Below, in pieces: positions 18,161 through 26,310 of a DNA stretch of 64,000 bases. This DNA comes from Fredinandcohnia onubensis (GTDB lineage: Bacteria > Bacillota > Bacilli > Bacillales > Bacillaceae_L), in contig NZ_NSEB01000003.1 in the NCBI RefSeq assembly GCF_002734215.1, positions 17,523 to 81,522 on the forward strand. The letters are read 5' to 3'. The position numbers were made by a program, and so were the translations under genes. Under the pieces are notes generated by a model that searched no databases, was not told the DNA's origin, and saw only the letters and a program-made list of their open reading frames with translations. Each line of letters begins with the position of its first letter. Positions within the stretch are counted from its first letter, which is position 1.

Positions 18161-18310
18161 ATGGGAGCTTCAAAAGTTAACCGCAATAAAAACACAAACG
18201 GGGGAAATTCGGAACGATTAGTTGGAACCTGGATTTCAGTTGGTGTTGTTGGAGCAGTCATTCTTGCTACGTATCTATTACTATTCGGCCTATTTATGGC
18301 TAGATTCTAG
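18161..18310 (+). CDS. Small subunit (IIa-like) of ba3-type cytochrome oxidase
   Basis: A 49-residue protein with a polar N-terminus (MGASKVNRNKNTNGG) and one membrane segment (about 26-46, ISVGVVGAVILATYLLLFGL). A perfect AAGGAGG lies eight to nine bases upstream. It is followed after 12 bases by oxidase subunit II, the place where ba3 oxidases carry their single-helix subunit IIa. Identification rests on size, topology and position more than on sequence similarity. Confidence 0.75.
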   Translation: MGASKVNRNKNTNGGNSERLVGTWISVGVVGAVILATYLLLFGLFMARF

Positions 18311-18322
18311 GAGGGGAAAAAA

Positions 18323-18790
18323 ATGAAGATGCATCGTGATGAAAAAATATGGCTTACCATAAGTTTCGGGCTTATCATTGGATTCATGCTTATAACAGGA
18401 TACCAAACATTTGCATTAGAAATGGGACCACCAAGCAATATGGAAACAATCGATCCTCAGAAAGTTGATGAAACAGCTCCATTCGACAAACCAGGTGTTT
18501 ATCAAATCGGAGAAAATGAATATGAAGTAGTTATGACGTTACAAATATTTAGTTTTACACCAGCAAAAATCGAAGTACCTGCGGGTGCAAAGGTTCACTT
18601 TATCATGACATCTAAAGACGTAGTTCACGGATTCCAAGTTGCAGGTACAAACTTAAACGCAATGGTAATGCCAGGACATATTCAAAAAATCACTCAAACG
18701 TTCGACGAGCCTGGTGAGTATTTAATTCTATGTAATGAATATTGTGGTTCTGGCCACCAATTAATGTCTACAACAATTACGGTTAAATAA
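18323..18790 (+). CDS. cbaB: Cytochrome c oxidase subunit II, ba3 type
   Basis: Electron-entry subunit of 155 residues: one N-terminal membrane helix (about 9-32) and an extracytoplasmic cupredoxin domain holding the binuclear CuA centre. The ligands are visible as a histidine in VVHGFQVAG and the cluster CNEYCGSGHQLM (C-x3-C-x3-H-x2-M). The single transmembrane helix and short length match ba3 rather than caa3 enzymes, which have two helices and often a cytochrome domain. GGAGGGG precedes the ATG. Confidence 0.93.
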   Translation: MKMHRDEKIWLTISFGLIIGFMLITGYQTFALEMGPPSNMETIDPQKVDETAPFDKPGVYQIGENEYEVVMTLQIFSFTPAKIEVPAGAKVHFIMTSKDVVHGFQVAGTNLNAMVMPGHIQKITQTFDEPGEYLILCNEYCGSGHQLMSTTITVK

Positions 18791-18804
18791 AGGAGGGGAG
18801 ACCA

Positions 18805-20496
18805 TTGGCAACTATATTAAAAAATTCAGATTTGACATTTAAAGAAAAAACAAACAAAGTTTTAGGGGTTAATCTAGAAGATGCAAAAATTTCAAAATCC
18901 TATTTATCAGTAGCATTTATCGCATTATTATTAGGTGGACTTTTTGGATTATTCCAAGGATTAAATCGTGCAGGTCTTCTAGAATTACCAAGTTGGCTTA
19001 ATTATTATCAAGTATTAACAGCACATGGTCTATTATTAGTAGTAGTATTTTCAGCATTTGTAACCATTGGTTACTTTTACGCAGGTCTTTCTCATGATTT
19101 AGGTGGATTATTACCTAAAGTTAGAAGGATGGCATGGGTTGGCTTTTGGACGAAAATCCTTGGTATCGTATTAGTCGTCATTCCTGTTCTAATGAATGAA
19201 GCATCTGTCATGTACACTTTTTATCCACCAATGGCAGCACATCCAGTGTTCTATATCGGGTTAGCATTAGTGGTAGTAGGTATTTGGATCTTAGCAGTTG
19301 GTGCATTTATTCAAGTAGCAAACTGGAGAAAGAATCATAAGGGTCAGCATTTACCAATCCTTTCTTTCTTTGCTACAGGTGTATTTATTCTACTAGTTGG
19401 TGCAACAGCATTTGTCGCAGTTGAAGTATTATTCTTGATTCTACCATGGACACTTGGCTGGGTAGATACAATTAACGTAATGGTCTCTCGTACACTTTTC
19501 TGGGCATTCGGACACACAGCAGTTAATATCTGGTATTTAACAGCTGTATCTGCTTGGTATGTCATTATACCAAAAATCATTGGCGGAAAACGTTGGAGTG
19601 ACACACTTACTCGTGTAGTTGTTATTGCCTTAGTTATCATGAACATTACTGGTGGTTTCCACCATCAAATTATTGATCCAGGAATTAATTTATCAGTAAA
19701 ATTCCTACACGTATTCATGAGTTTAGCAATTGGTTTCCCATCATTAATGACAGCATGGGCAATGTTTGCAGTATTTGAACGTACTGGAAGAGCAAAAGGT
19801 GGTAAAGGTGCCTTAGGTTGGTTTAAAAAGTTACCTTGGGGAGACGTTCGTTTCCTATCACCATTTATCGCAATGGCTGCCTTTATCCCAGCGGGTGCTG
19901 GTGGTATTGCACAAACAACGAACCAACTTGACCAAGTTATACACAACACAATGTGGGTTGTTGGACACTTCCACTTAACACTAGGTATGTCAGTCGTAAT
20001 GACATTCTTCGGAATTAGTTACTGGTTAGTCCCACATATTTCAGGCCGTGTATTAACAAAAGGAATGAATAAATTAGGTGTTGTTCAGACCATCATCTGG
20101 ACAACTGGTATGGTTATCATGGCGATCACAATGCACTGGGTTGGACTTCTTGGCTCACCAAGAAGAACATCTTTCACAGACTACTTTGGTAGTGCACAAG
20201 CTGCAGGCTGGGAACCATTTATGATGGTAATTGGTATCGGTGCAACACTATTACTTGTAGCGGTAATCATCCAAGTATATGCAGTATTCAATATGATGTT
20301 CTTTGCACCAAAAGGCGAAACAGAATTCCCAATTGCTGAAGTAGAAGAAACAGCTTCAAAAACTCCATTCTGGACAGAACGTTGGGGACTATGGGTTGTG
20401 CTTATGATTCTAGTAATTGCAATGGCATATGTATTACCATTAACTGAAATGATTGTAAACGCACCTCCAGGATCACCACCATTTAAGACTTGGTAA
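18805..20496 (+). CDS. cbaA: Cytochrome c oxidase subunit I, ba3 type
   Basis: Catalytic heme-copper subunit, 563 residues, about 13 membrane helices. The metal ligands can be picked out: LTAHGLLLVV (heme b), FGHTAVNIWYL with the CuB histidine and the tyrosine four residues on, GGFHHQII (two CuB histidines) and VGHFHLTLG (heme a3 and heme b). The start is TTG 18805, 14 bases after subunit II, with AGGAGGGG upstream. This B-family oxidase has high oxygen affinity, which agrees with the Fnr-type box in front of the operon. Confidence 0.95.
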   Translation: MATILKNSDLTFKEKTNKVLGVNLEDAKISKSYLSVAFIALLLGGLFGLFQGLNRAGLLELPSWLNYYQVLTAHGLLLVVVFSAFVTIGYFYAGLSHDLGGLLPKVRRMAWVGFWTKILGIVLVVIPVLMNEASVMYTFYPPMAAHPVFYIGLALVVVGIWILAVGAFIQVANWRKNHKGQHLPILSFFATGVFILLVGATAFVAVEVLFLILPWTLGWVDTINVMVSRTLFWAFGHTAVNIWYLTAVSAWYVIIPKIIGGKRWSDTLTRVVVIALVIMNITGGFHHQIIDPGINLSVKFLHVFMSLAIGFPSLMTAWAMFAVFERTGRAKGGKGALGWFKKLPWGDVRFLSPFIAMAAFIPAGAGGIAQTTNQLDQVIHNTMWVVGHFHLTLGMSVVMTFFGISYWLVPHISGRVLTKGMNKLGVVQTIIWTTGMVIMAITMHWVGLLGSPRRTSFTDYFGSAQAAGWEPFMMVIGIGATLLLVAVIIQVYAVFNMMFFAPKGETEFPIAEVEETASKTPFWTERWGLWVVLMILVIAMAYVLPLTEMIVNAPPGSPPFKTW

Positions 20497-20504
20497 AAAG
20501 AAAA

Positions 20505-20665
20505 GCGAAGGCGAGCATTTAGCGACGTACGGACTGGACTGAACCTGTAGGAGATAAAGGAAACACGGGGAGCGAAGCGAGCCGATGTTGACCTTATCGT
20601 ACGGAGGGTGAGGGAAGTCTCGCTAGTCGCTGCGAGCCGTAGCTAGACAAATAGAAAACCGGAGG
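20505..20665. repeat. G+C-rich structured intergenic element
   Basis: This stretch between subunit I and the SCO gene is clearly richer in G+C than its surroundings and has no reading frame. It holds repeated CGTACGGA words (near 20528 and 20598) and locally complementary segments such as GTCT-GCTA with TAGC-AGAC. Its character resembles dispersed intergenic elements I know from Bacillaceae genomes, but copy number cannot be tested from this window. Confidence 0.5.
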
Positions 20666-20678
20666 GGCCTTAATAGAG

Positions 20679-20708
20679 AGAGATAGCGAAACTTCTGCTA
20701 TCTCTTTC
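20679..20708 (+). terminator. Terminator after the oxidase operon
   Basis: AGAGATAGC (20679-20687) and GCTATCTCT (20697-20705) form a 9-bp stem; the T run is short and interrupted, so some read-through into the SCO gene is possible. Confidence 0.65.
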
Positions 20709-20741
20709 TAATATTAGTAAAGGAAAAACTAGAAATAGGAT

Positions 20742-21380
20742 GTGATCTCCGTGATCAAAAAAAATCAAACGACATTCGCTTGTATACTAATTTTATTATT
20801 TGGATGTGTGCTGTTCTATACGGGAACCGATGGATTACGGGCATTTACTGCAGAAACAGCGAGAGTAAACCAACTAATAGAGGATAAGCCAGCATTTCCA
20901 GATGTAACATTTGAGGATAGCGAGGGGCGGACATATCCTATTTCTGAGTTTGAAGATAAATATGTGTTCATCACCTTTATTTACACAGCCTGTACAACAG
21001 TTTGTCCACAATTAGAAATGAATATGGCACAAGTATATGAGCAGATTCCTCAAGAATACATCGGTAAAGATATCGTCTTTTTAAGTATAAGCTTCGATCC
21101 CACAAGGGACGATCCAGCAACTTTAAGTAAATATCGCACCTTCTTTGGATCCGACGGAGAAACATGGAGAATGGCTAGGATTTCGAACGAAACGGAATTA
21201 CAAACCTTACTAGATACATTTGGTGTAATCGTAATCCCTGATGGAAAAGGAAACTTTGCACATAACTCAGCCTTTTATTTAGTGGATCCCAATGGTTTAC
21301 TGATTGAAGTAATGGATTATCAGGAAATTGATCAAGCCGCTACAAAGGTGACTAGTATTTTAGAAAATAAGGGGGAATAG
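20742..21380 (+). CDS. SCO1/SenC-type copper chaperone
   Basis: A 212-residue membrane-anchored thioredoxin-fold protein that delivers copper to the CuA site of oxidase subunit II. An N-terminal helix (about 10-30) is followed by the SCO domain with the copper-binding CTTVCP (C-x3-C) and the distant histidine in FAHNSAFYLVDPNG. Its place right after the ba3 genes supports this role. GTG 20742 is given as start; GTG 20751 in the same frame is equally plausible. Four bases separate it from the next gene. Confidence 0.92.
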   Translation: MISVIKKNQTTFACILILLFGCVLFYTGTDGLRAFTAETARVNQLIEDKPAFPDVTFEDSEGRTYPISEFEDKYVFITFIYTACTTVCPQLEMNMAQVYEQIPQEYIGKDIVFLSISFDPTRDDPATLSKYRTFFGSDGETWRMARISNETELQTLLDTFGVIVIPDGKGNFAHNSAFYLVDPNGLLIEVMDYQEIDQAATKVTSILENKGE

Positions 21381-21384
21381 GGCT

Positions 21385-21945
21385 ATGAAACAATTTTTAA
21401 TCGGACTAGGACTGTTATTTGTATTAGCGCTTCCTCCTGTTGCTAATTTACTAGAGTCAATCATGATCATCCATATGCACATGCAAATGCCTTCAATTGT
21501 AATTGCTGGATTTTTTATGGGTAAACTGTTTCAACAAAAATTCCCGCAGTTTTTTGAAAAATGGAACCAAAACGGAATACCAGGGATTTTGTTATTCATT
21601 GTAATCATGGTGTATTGGACAATACCAAAAACAATGGATGAGACATTAACGATTACAAGCATGGAAGTATTTAAATTTCTTAGTTTATCTTTTTTAGCGG
21701 GAGTTCCGTTACGAGATAGCTGGAAGAAACTAAGTGAACGTGCAAAAAATCTCGTCTTTATCTTTTTTACATTGAAATACTTGGGTATGGGCGTGTTATA
21801 TATAAATACAAATATGCAACTATGTAATAATTACCTCGTAATCGATCAAATCACTCTGGGCTGGGGCTTTATTACAACCGCGATTTGTATTGTCATTTAT
21901 TTGGTTTATAACAATTATACGGACCAATCAATCTATAAAGAATAG
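21385..21945 (+). CDS. Polytopic membrane protein linked to ba3 oxidase, unknown function
   Basis: A 186-residue hydrophobic protein with about six membrane segments. A His/Met-rich segment, IIHMHMQMP, lies near residues 29-37 at the end of the first helix region; such residues could bind copper or heme. It starts four bases after the SCO gene and ends before a terminator, so it is co-transcribed with it. Role in oxidase assembly is an inference from position and from that segment. I do not recognise the family with confidence. Confidence 0.65.
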   Translation: MKQFLIGLGLLFVLALPPVANLLESIMIIHMHMQMPSIVIAGFFMGKLFQQKFPQFFEKWNQNGIPGILLFIVIMVYWTIPKTMDETLTITSMEVFKFLSLSFLAGVPLRDSWKKLSERAKNLVFIFFTLKYLGMGVLYINTNMQLCNNYLVIDQITLGWGFITTAICIVIYLVYNNYTDQSIYKE

Positions 21946-21950
21946 GTGAG

Positions 21951-21981
21951 AGAAGCTGCTGGTGCAGCTTCTTCTTTTTTA
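21951..21981 (+). terminator. Terminator after the SCO/membrane protein pair
   Basis: AGAAGCTGC (21951-21959) and GCAGCTTCT (21964-21972) with a TGGT loop and six T residues. Confidence 0.9.
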
Positions 21982-22055
21982 TAGTATTCTGATTGACATG
22001 CTTTAAAATAAGGTTCAGAATAATAGCAATAAATAACTAAAAAAGGGTGAGATAG

Positions 22056-23198
22056 ATGGTAAAACGGTTTGAGACAAAATTAATACATAGTATAGAAAAA
22101 GCGAAATTACCTATTAGAAGCAAGGTAACACCAATTTATCAAACATCGGCTTTTACCTTTGATAATCTTGAAGATTTAGAGGGTTATTACCAAGGAGAAG
22201 GAAATTACTTATATTCGCGAACTGGAAATCCAAATACGGACGAGCTTGGTCAAATGGTAGCAGCAATTGAAGGAGCACCAGCCGGTATCGCGACATCTTC
22301 AGGACTATCTGCAATTTTAGCTGGAATTCTGTCTGTTGCAAAAAGTGGAGACCATATCGTCGCAGCAGAGGACGTATATGGGGGAAGCTTTCATCTTCTA
22401 CACGAAGAGTTGCGTAATCTAGGCGTGGAAACAACCTTTGTTTCCTTTGCAGACCTTGAACAAGTAGAAAAGGCCATCCAACCGAATACAAAACTGCTTT
22501 ATACTGAATCGATTACAAATCCACTTTTACGAGTAGAAAACCTACCAGCAGTGGTCGAACTTGCGAAACGGAACAACTTAGTCACTGTCGTAGATAACAC
22601 ATTCGCGACACCATATCATTGCAACCCATATGAGCTTGGGGTGGAGGTAGTTGTTCACAGTGCGACAAAATATATTGGTGGACACAGTGATGTAACTTCG
22701 GGAGTTGTTGTGGGAAGAGAGGACTTGGTTGCAAAAGCGCGTGCAAAAGTTGTGAATATAGGTGCAAATGTAAGTCCTTTTGAAGCTTGGCTTACAACTC
22801 GTGGCTTAAAAACATTGGCCGTTCGCATGCAGGTACAGTCTTCAAATGCTCGAAAACTTGCGGACGCTTTGCGTAACAATCCTAATATAGCAAGAGTGTA
22901 CTATCCGTTTGAGGCAGAAGCTACAGGATATGGAGCAATGGTATCTATCGAACTTGCAAAAACTGTTGATGTGAACCAATTTTTCAAATCGATAGGCTGG
23001 GTGAAGCTAGTTCCTACATTAGCTGGAGTTGAGACAACTGTGTCTCATCCTCTAAAGACTTCCCATCGTGCACTACCGCCAGAGGCACTGGAATCATTAG
23101 GAATTACAAACGAACTTGTGCGAATCTCGGTGGGGATCGAACATTTCGAAGATATCATTTCTGTATTTGAACAAGCTATCGAAAATTCATTGAGATAA
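22056..23198 (+). CDS. Cys/Met metabolism PLP-dependent lyase/synthase
   Basis: A 380-residue member of the cystathionine gamma-synthase/lyase family, an enzyme of the trans-sulfuration pathway or of methionine breakdown. PLP contacts are visible: YSRTGNPNTDELGQMVAAIE, SSGLSAILA, and the Schiff-base lysine in HSATKYIGGHSD. I cannot separate cystathionine gamma-lyase, beta-lyase, gamma-synthase or methionine gamma-lyase by eye. It is monocistronic. No S-box or T-box riboswitch is visible upstream; TTGACA at 21993 may be its -35 element. Confidence 0.88.
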   Translation: MVKRFETKLIHSIEKAKLPIRSKVTPIYQTSAFTFDNLEDLEGYYQGEGNYLYSRTGNPNTDELGQMVAAIEGAPAGIATSSGLSAILAGILSVAKSGDHIVAAEDVYGGSFHLLHEELRNLGVETTFVSFADLEQVEKAIQPNTKLLYTESITNPLLRVENLPAVVELAKRNNLVTVVDNTFATPYHCNPYELGVEVVVHSATKYIGGHSDVTSGVVVGREDLVAKARAKVVNIGANVSPFEAWLTTRGLKTLAVRMQVQSSNARKLADALRNNPNIARVYYPFEAEATGYGAMVSIELAKTVDVNQFFKSIGWVKLVPTLAGVETTVSHPLKTSHRALPPEALESLGITNELVRISVGIEHFEDIISVFEQAIENSLR

Positions 23199-23241
23199 AC
23201 AAAACGAGTATCCGTAGAAATTCAAAAATAATTTTGAATAG

Positions 23242-23294
23242 CACCCTTATTTGCAACTTGACGATAGGCTACTGTCGTCGTGCGAATAAGGGTG
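23242..23294. terminator. Long hairpin downstream of the PLP lyase gene
   Basis: CACCCTTATTTGCA and its imperfect complement TGCGAATAAGGGTG pair over a long stem, extended by TGACGA with TCGTC nearer the loop. There is no strong T run, so it may be a weak terminator or part of the repeat region that follows. Confidence 0.55.
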
Positions 23295-23362
23295 TTGTTA
23301 GTTTGCTTATCAATTCTCGAAGAACTTTTTAGTCCTTCATGATATCACATTTACTTTTTTTT

Positions 23363-23755
23363 GGATTTTGCGAATGGTTTTAATCTAGCGATGTTTAAGA
23401 AAGCATACGCAATTCTATTTTACGTATGCTTTTATCGCTTTTTTTCTCAAAAATGATACGCAAATGGATAATATTTGTATTTTTTATCTCTTTTGAAATC
23501 ATTTATACCACTTTATGGATTTTGCGAATGATTTTAATCTAGCGATGTTTAAGAAAGCATACGCAATTCTGTTTTACGTATGCATTTTTCGCTTTTTTTC
23601 TTAAAAATGATACACAAGTGGATTATTTTTACATTTTTTAATTCTTTCAAAATCATTTACACCATTTTTTGGATTTTGCGAATGTTTTTAATCTAGCAAT
23701 GTATAAAAAAGCATACGCATTTTTATCTTACGTTTGTCCCTTTTAAAGCATCCTT
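23363..23755. repeat. 154-bp tandem direct repeat (two full copies and a partial third)
   Basis: GGATTTTGCGAATG recurs at 23363, 23517 and 23671, exactly 154 bases apart. Copies one and two are nearly identical across their length. Each contains a hairpin with perfect arms GCATACG and CGTATGC; in the third copy the second arm has decayed. There is no credible gene inside. The block fills the space between the PLP lyase gene and a convergent gene. Confidence 0.9.
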
Positions 23756-24373
23756 TTACCTGAAAAATCTTGCAAGCTCCTCGGTTGAGTAATTTTCCTT
23801 TATACCCGGTTTGTTATCAAGATACTGAATGATTTCCTCTTTAGAATAATATTCTTTAAGACCTGAAATAATCGTATCCAAATATTCATAGGAAGGTTTA
23901 TTATAAGCAATAGCATCTATATCCCAAGTGGCAGTAAACGTAAAAATTGGATAACCGCCATCATCACCAAGATACAGAATTCTCCCATACCACGCCTTTT
24001 CACGGAATATCATCGAACCTGATTCTTTCACTTTTTGCAAATCGATATCAAACTGCATACCGCTATTCTCTTGTTTTAACACATCAATAAACTGCTCAGA
24101 TGTAATTAAATACTTCTTGCTATAGGTAGCGGCATTCTCATTAGGGGATCCATCAATAAAAGCAACACCCTTTGAGTCCCATCTCCGAGCTTCCTTTGCA
24201 AAATATAATGGGTAAGGGATGGTAAAGATTCCTTCATCAATTGGAGATGAGGGATCTTTACACCCAACCTCCGTTTCAGTAGAACCTTTAGGTCTGCCAC
24301 CTTTTATGTAACAAAGAAATCGTTCCCTGTTAATATTTGAGCCATAACTCGCATACCAGACATATTGTTTCAC
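23756..24373 (-). CDS. Gamma-glutamylcyclotransferase-like protein
   Basis: A 205-residue protein (from GTG 24373; GTG 24382 adds three residues) beginning KQYVWYASYGSN. The YGSN motif near the N-terminus is the hallmark of the gamma-glutamylcyclotransferase/AIG2-like fold, where it binds the gamma-glutamyl group. The rest is less familiar, and the typical catalytic glutamate cannot be placed with confidence, so activity is uncertain. The gene stands alone. Its stop lies at the edge of the 154-bp repeat array. Confidence 0.6.
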   Translation of the reverse strand: MKQYVWYASYGSNINRERFLCYIKGGRPKGSTETEVGCKDPSSPIDEGIFTIPYPLYFAKEARRWDSKGVAFIDGSPNENAATYSKKYLITSEQFIDVLKQENSGMQFDIDLQKVKESGSMIFREKAWYGRILYLGDDGGYPIFTFTATWDIDAIAYNKPSYEYLDTIISGLKEYYSKEEIIQYLDNKPGIKENYSTEELARFFR

Positions 24374-24590
24374 TAGAACCACCAGCCTTTAACTATTAAT
24401 CATACGTCGAAATCCCTTTCTTGAATAGTACAAAACAAAAGCTACACTTTTCCTAGAATCTATAACATATTATTGATTCGACTTATTTCAACTCATTTCC
24501 CGAGCAATATTTGTACAAAAAAGGGGGAATATGTTGATATTTGTAAGATCTTAGATAACGAGTAAAGTGTGTAATTAAGACAAGGATATC

Positions 24591-25985
24591 TCACCTAGGC
24601 TTTTTAATTCCATATTTTTTTAACCGATATTGGAGGTTTTGACGACTCATGCGAAGTGCTTCGGCAGTCTTTGTGATATTAAAATGATAGTGTTCAAGTA
24701 CCTGTTTTAGGTATAAGGTTTCTGCTTCCTCCATGTAATTGTCTAACGGCTGAACCTCTGTGAGCACAGAAGGTTGTGGAATTGTTTTTGTAGGTACAGG
24801 TTTAATATGTGTTTTTTTTCGAAAATGCATGGGGAGATGGTTATAAGAAATCGTATCCTCATAGGTAATGATATTTAATGCTCCCTCTATAATATGCTCT
24901 AGCTCCCGAACATTCCCAGGCCAATCATATTGAATCAATGTCTGTAATACCTCATCAGCTATGTTGGTTACTTGCAAACCAAACAGATGATTATATTTTT
25001 CCATAAAAGCAAAAGCGAGTTCCTTAATGTCTTTTTTCCGATTTCGTAATGGTGGAATAAAAAGGGTTACAACACCTAATCTGTAATATAAATCCTTTCG
25101 AAGTCTACCCTCTGAAATGGCATCAATGGGGTCCTCGTTCATTGTAGCCAGGATCCTCACATCCATTTTTTTATCCTTTGTGTCACCCACTCTTCGTACC
25201 ATTTTTTCTTGAATAACTCGTAGAAGCTTTGCTTGTAGAGCAGGATTCAATGAATTAATCTCATCTAAAAGCAAAGTGCCTCCTTCTGCTTGTTCAAATA
25301 AACCTGGGCGATCAATGGCACCTGTAAAAGCTCCTTTTTTTGTACCGAAAAGGAGACCCTCAATTAGATTATCCGGTAAAGCGGCACAATTTTGAGAAAT
25401 AAAAGGGGCAGATGACCTGCTGCTTCCATTGTGAATACTTTGAGCAAAAAGCTCTTTTCCTGTACCGGTATCTCCAATAATGAGAACGGAGGAACTTGTC
25501 CTGGTAGCACGTTTGCTAGCTTCAATAACCTCCGAGATTGCAGCGCTTTTTCCTATGATGCTATCAAATGTATAATGAGTATCACTTCTCCGATTCATAT
25601 TTTCACGTAATAATTTCTCAACTTTTGTAACATCACGGGCAATTTCCATCGCTCCAATTCGATGTTTACCATCCATAATCGGGATTGTGTTATTGATGGT
25701 TGTGATTTCCTGACCACGATTGTTGTAATAGGTCTGTTTAGCATTATTTATGGAAACACCCGTTTTAAGTACTTGAAGCAACGTACTATCCTCGTTTTTG
25801 TGAAATGAAAAAACATCAACAAGCTTTTTGTTTAGAACATCACCTTGGTTCATCCCCTCAATCTGAGCCATCTTTTGATTATAAATAATCGTTGTGCCTT
25901 GAGAATCAACGACGTGTATACCAACGTCCACTTCATTCACTAATTGCTCAGTTGCTTTGTTTTTTAATAACTCAACTTGTTTCAT
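24591..25985 (-). CDS. rocR: Sigma-54-dependent activator RocR
   Basis: A 464-residue enhancer-binding protein: PAS sensor domain (about 10-120), AAA+ sigma-54 interaction domain (about 143-375) with Walker A GDTGTGKE, the sigma-54 loop GAFTGA and Walker B GGTLLLDEI, and a C-terminal Fis-type helix-turn-helix (about 430-462, ITKTAEALRMSRQNLQYRLK). Length and architecture match RocR of Bacillus subtilis, which activates arginine and ornithine catabolism. It is divergent from the ornithine aminotransferase gene, which has a -24/-12 promoter, supporting this name over other PAS-type activators. Confidence 0.9.
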   Translation of the reverse strand: MKQVELLKNKATEQLVNEVDVGIHVVDSQGTTIIYNQKMAQIEGMNQGDVLNKKLVDVFSFHKNEDSTLLQVLKTGVSINNAKQTYYNNRGQEITTINNTIPIMDGKHRIGAMEIARDVTKVEKLLRENMNRRSDTHYTFDSIIGKSAAISEVIEASKRATRTSSSVLIIGDTGTGKELFAQSIHNGSSRSSAPFISQNCAALPDNLIEGLLFGTKKGAFTGAIDRPGLFEQAEGGTLLLDEINSLNPALQAKLLRVIQEKMVRRVGDTKDKKMDVRILATMNEDPIDAISEGRLRKDLYYRLGVVTLFIPPLRNRKKDIKELAFAFMEKYNHLFGLQVTNIADEVLQTLIQYDWPGNVRELEHIIEGALNIITYEDTISYNHLPMHFRKKTHIKPVPTKTIPQPSVLTEVQPLDNYMEEAETLYLKQVLEHYHFNITKTAEALRMSRQNLQYRLKKYGIKKPR

Positions 25986-26047
25986 GATATCCCCACCTTT
26001 TTCCTTAATTCCTATTATAAGAGAAATAAAAAAAGGGGCAAATTATA

Positions 26048-26118
26048 TTTGCATTAACTTAGGAAAACTGAAAAGGATTTTTGCGCAAAAAACATAGTAA
26101 GTGCAAAGGAAACTTGCA
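26048..26118 (+). promoter_or_regulatory. Candidate RocR upstream activating sequences
   Basis: Three related elements occur here: TTTGCATT near 26048, the palindrome TTTTTGCGCAAAAA (26078-26091), and TGCAA-N7-TTGCA (26102-26118). The last lies about 120 bases before the -24/-12 promoter, a usual enhancer distance. Binding by RocR is inferred from position and symmetry. Confidence 0.5.
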
Positions 26119-26236
26119 TTCACTAAAGGAGATTAATAAATTATCTTATTTCTTAAGCTGGTCATTTGTATGAAAAATTGAGTATAATGTGCTCTTTTTA
26201 AAGAAAAAGATGAAAAATACTCCTATCTGAGAAGTT

Positions 26237-26252
26237 TGGCATGATTCTTGCA
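26237..26252 (+). promoter_or_regulatory. Sigma-54 (-24/-12) promoter of rocD
   Basis: TGGCATG-ATTC-TTGCA fits TGGCACG-N4-TTGCW with one change, and GG and GC are exactly 12 bases apart. It lies 59 bases before the rocD start. Confidence 0.88.
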
Positions 26253-26310
26253 TAAAATAGTAGACAAGAAGAAATTCTCATTAGAACTATAACTACTGGA
26301 GGTTAAATAG

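Noticed and set aside
21982-22055. S-box (SAM) riboswitch upstream of the Cys/Met lyase
   Set aside because: The gap is too short and none of the conserved S-box segments is present.
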